This document shows, piece after piece, positions 63,814 through 64,000 of a stretch of 64,000 bases of DNA. Numbering within the stretch: position 1 is the first letter of the stretch; each line of letters opens with the position of its first letter. The position numbers were made by a program, and so were the translations under genes. This DNA is from Claveliimonas ammoniilytica (GTDB lineage Bacteria; Bacillota; Clostridia; Lachnospirales; Lachnospiraceae), in assembly GCF_025567415.1 (NCBI RefSeq), contig NZ_JAOQJV010000009.1, forward strand, positions 35,690 through 99,689, in the 5' to 3' direction. The notes beneath the pieces were generated by a model. The model worked only from the letters and a program-made list of their open reading frames with translations, was not told the DNA's origin and ran no database searches.

Positions 63814-63849
63814 ATACCCGTTTGGAGAAGATCTGAACGGGTATTTTTT
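63814..63849 (+). terminator. Strong intrinsic terminator after aspS
   Basis: ATACCCGTT (63814-63822) pairs perfectly with AACGGGTAT (63836-63844), followed by TTTTTT. Confidence 0.93.
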
Positions 63850-63925
63850 GCAGGACGAGTAGGGGCAACATACTCGAATCTTTTATTGGTGTAAAGAAAT
63901 TGTTAGTTGAATAAAGAAAATAAAA

Positions 63926-63998
63926 ATGAGAGTAATCACTTTCTAAGGTATAATGGTTTCGACGAAAAAAACATATATCAAAGGAGGATTACTCTCAT
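63926..63998 (+). promoter_or_regulatory. 12-bp inverted repeat around the start of the next gene
   Basis: ATGAGAGTAATC (63926-63937) is perfectly complementary to GATTACTCTCAT (63987-63998), which joins the AAAGGAGG site to the start codon of a gene at 63997. TATAAT (63949-63954) lies between the arms without a good -35. Possible regulator site or translational switch. Confidence 0.5.
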
Positions 63999-64000
63999 GG
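63997..64000 (+). CDS. Start of a gene that continues outside the window
   Basis: ATG at 63997, preceded 9 bases upstream by AAAGGAGG (63980-63987). Only four bases are in the window, so nothing can be said of the product. Confidence 0.55.

Overview
The window looks like chromosome of a spore-forming, Gram-positive anaerobe of the Lachnospiraceae (Clostridium cluster XIVa; relatives of Dorea, Blautia or Ruminococcus). The grounds are a moderately AT-rich sequence with strong AGGAGG ribosome binding sites, a dcw cell-wall/division cluster, several sporulation genes (cotJABC, spoIIGA-sigE, sigG, spoVT), the SCIFF peptide with its radical SAM maturase, and HemZ. I see no rRNA, tRNA, prophage, insertion sequence or CRISPR array. 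Almost every gene is on the + strand; the exceptions are an FMN-binding-like membrane protein, yqeY and a LacI-family regulator.

Layout. 1-7.0 kb: the end of a surface-polysaccharide locus (initiating sugar transferase cut by the window edge, two LCP ligases flanking two glycosyltransferases, a cohesin-domain membrane protein). 7.0-12.7 kb: glmS, glf (UDP-galactopyranose mutase), an HtrA-type protease and glyA. 12.8-14.0 kb: cotJABC. 14.3-16.8 kb: a first FtsW/SpoVE-like flippase/polymerase, a DegV protein and a small membrane protein. 16.8-27.4 kb: a structured GC-rich spacer, then mraZ-rsmH-ftsL-two class B PBPs-mraY-murD-ftsW-ftsQ. 27.5-33.2 kb: ftsZ, spoIIGA, sigE, a beta-CASP RNase-like protein, sigG. 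33.2-43.5 kb: HAD phosphatase, small acidic protein, pth, mfd, a PrsA/SurA-like lipoprotein and a very large MacB-like ABC transporter. 43.6-48.2 kb: yqeY, HAD phosphatase, LacI regulator, a GpsA-like dehydrogenase and a TauE/SafE permease. 48.2-51 kb: spoVT, a TIGR04086-type membrane protein, scfA and scfB. 51-63.8 kb: secDF, recJ, rel, an oxidoreductase, an MBL hydrolase, hemZ, hisS and aspS.

The genes form an envelope, division and sporulation neighbourhood. The polysaccharide genes make and attach surface polymers; the dcw genes make lipid II and build the septum; ftsZ lies next to the spoIIG operon and sigG, which redirect the cell at sporulation; cotJ and spoVT act late in spore formation. 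The rest is housekeeping: protein export (secDF), stringent response (rel), DNA repair (mfd, recJ), translation (pth, hisS, aspS) and haem synthesis (hemZ).

The signals most worth a second look are regulatory. The spoVT ribosome binding site lies in an 11-bp perfect inverted repeat whose other arm is upstream of a sigma-G-like promoter, so read-through RNA could fold and be silent while the sporulation transcript could not; weaker versions of the layout occur at cotJ and at a HAD gene. The mraZ promoter is followed by 10-bp-phased AAGTGGT repeats. The spoIIG promoter has a 21-bp spacer and a Spo0A-box-like -35. A cluster of TTTGATTAAT sites separates the LacI regulator from its divergent target. 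The second class B PBP has KTA in place of KTG and a TTG start abutting a terminator-like hairpin.
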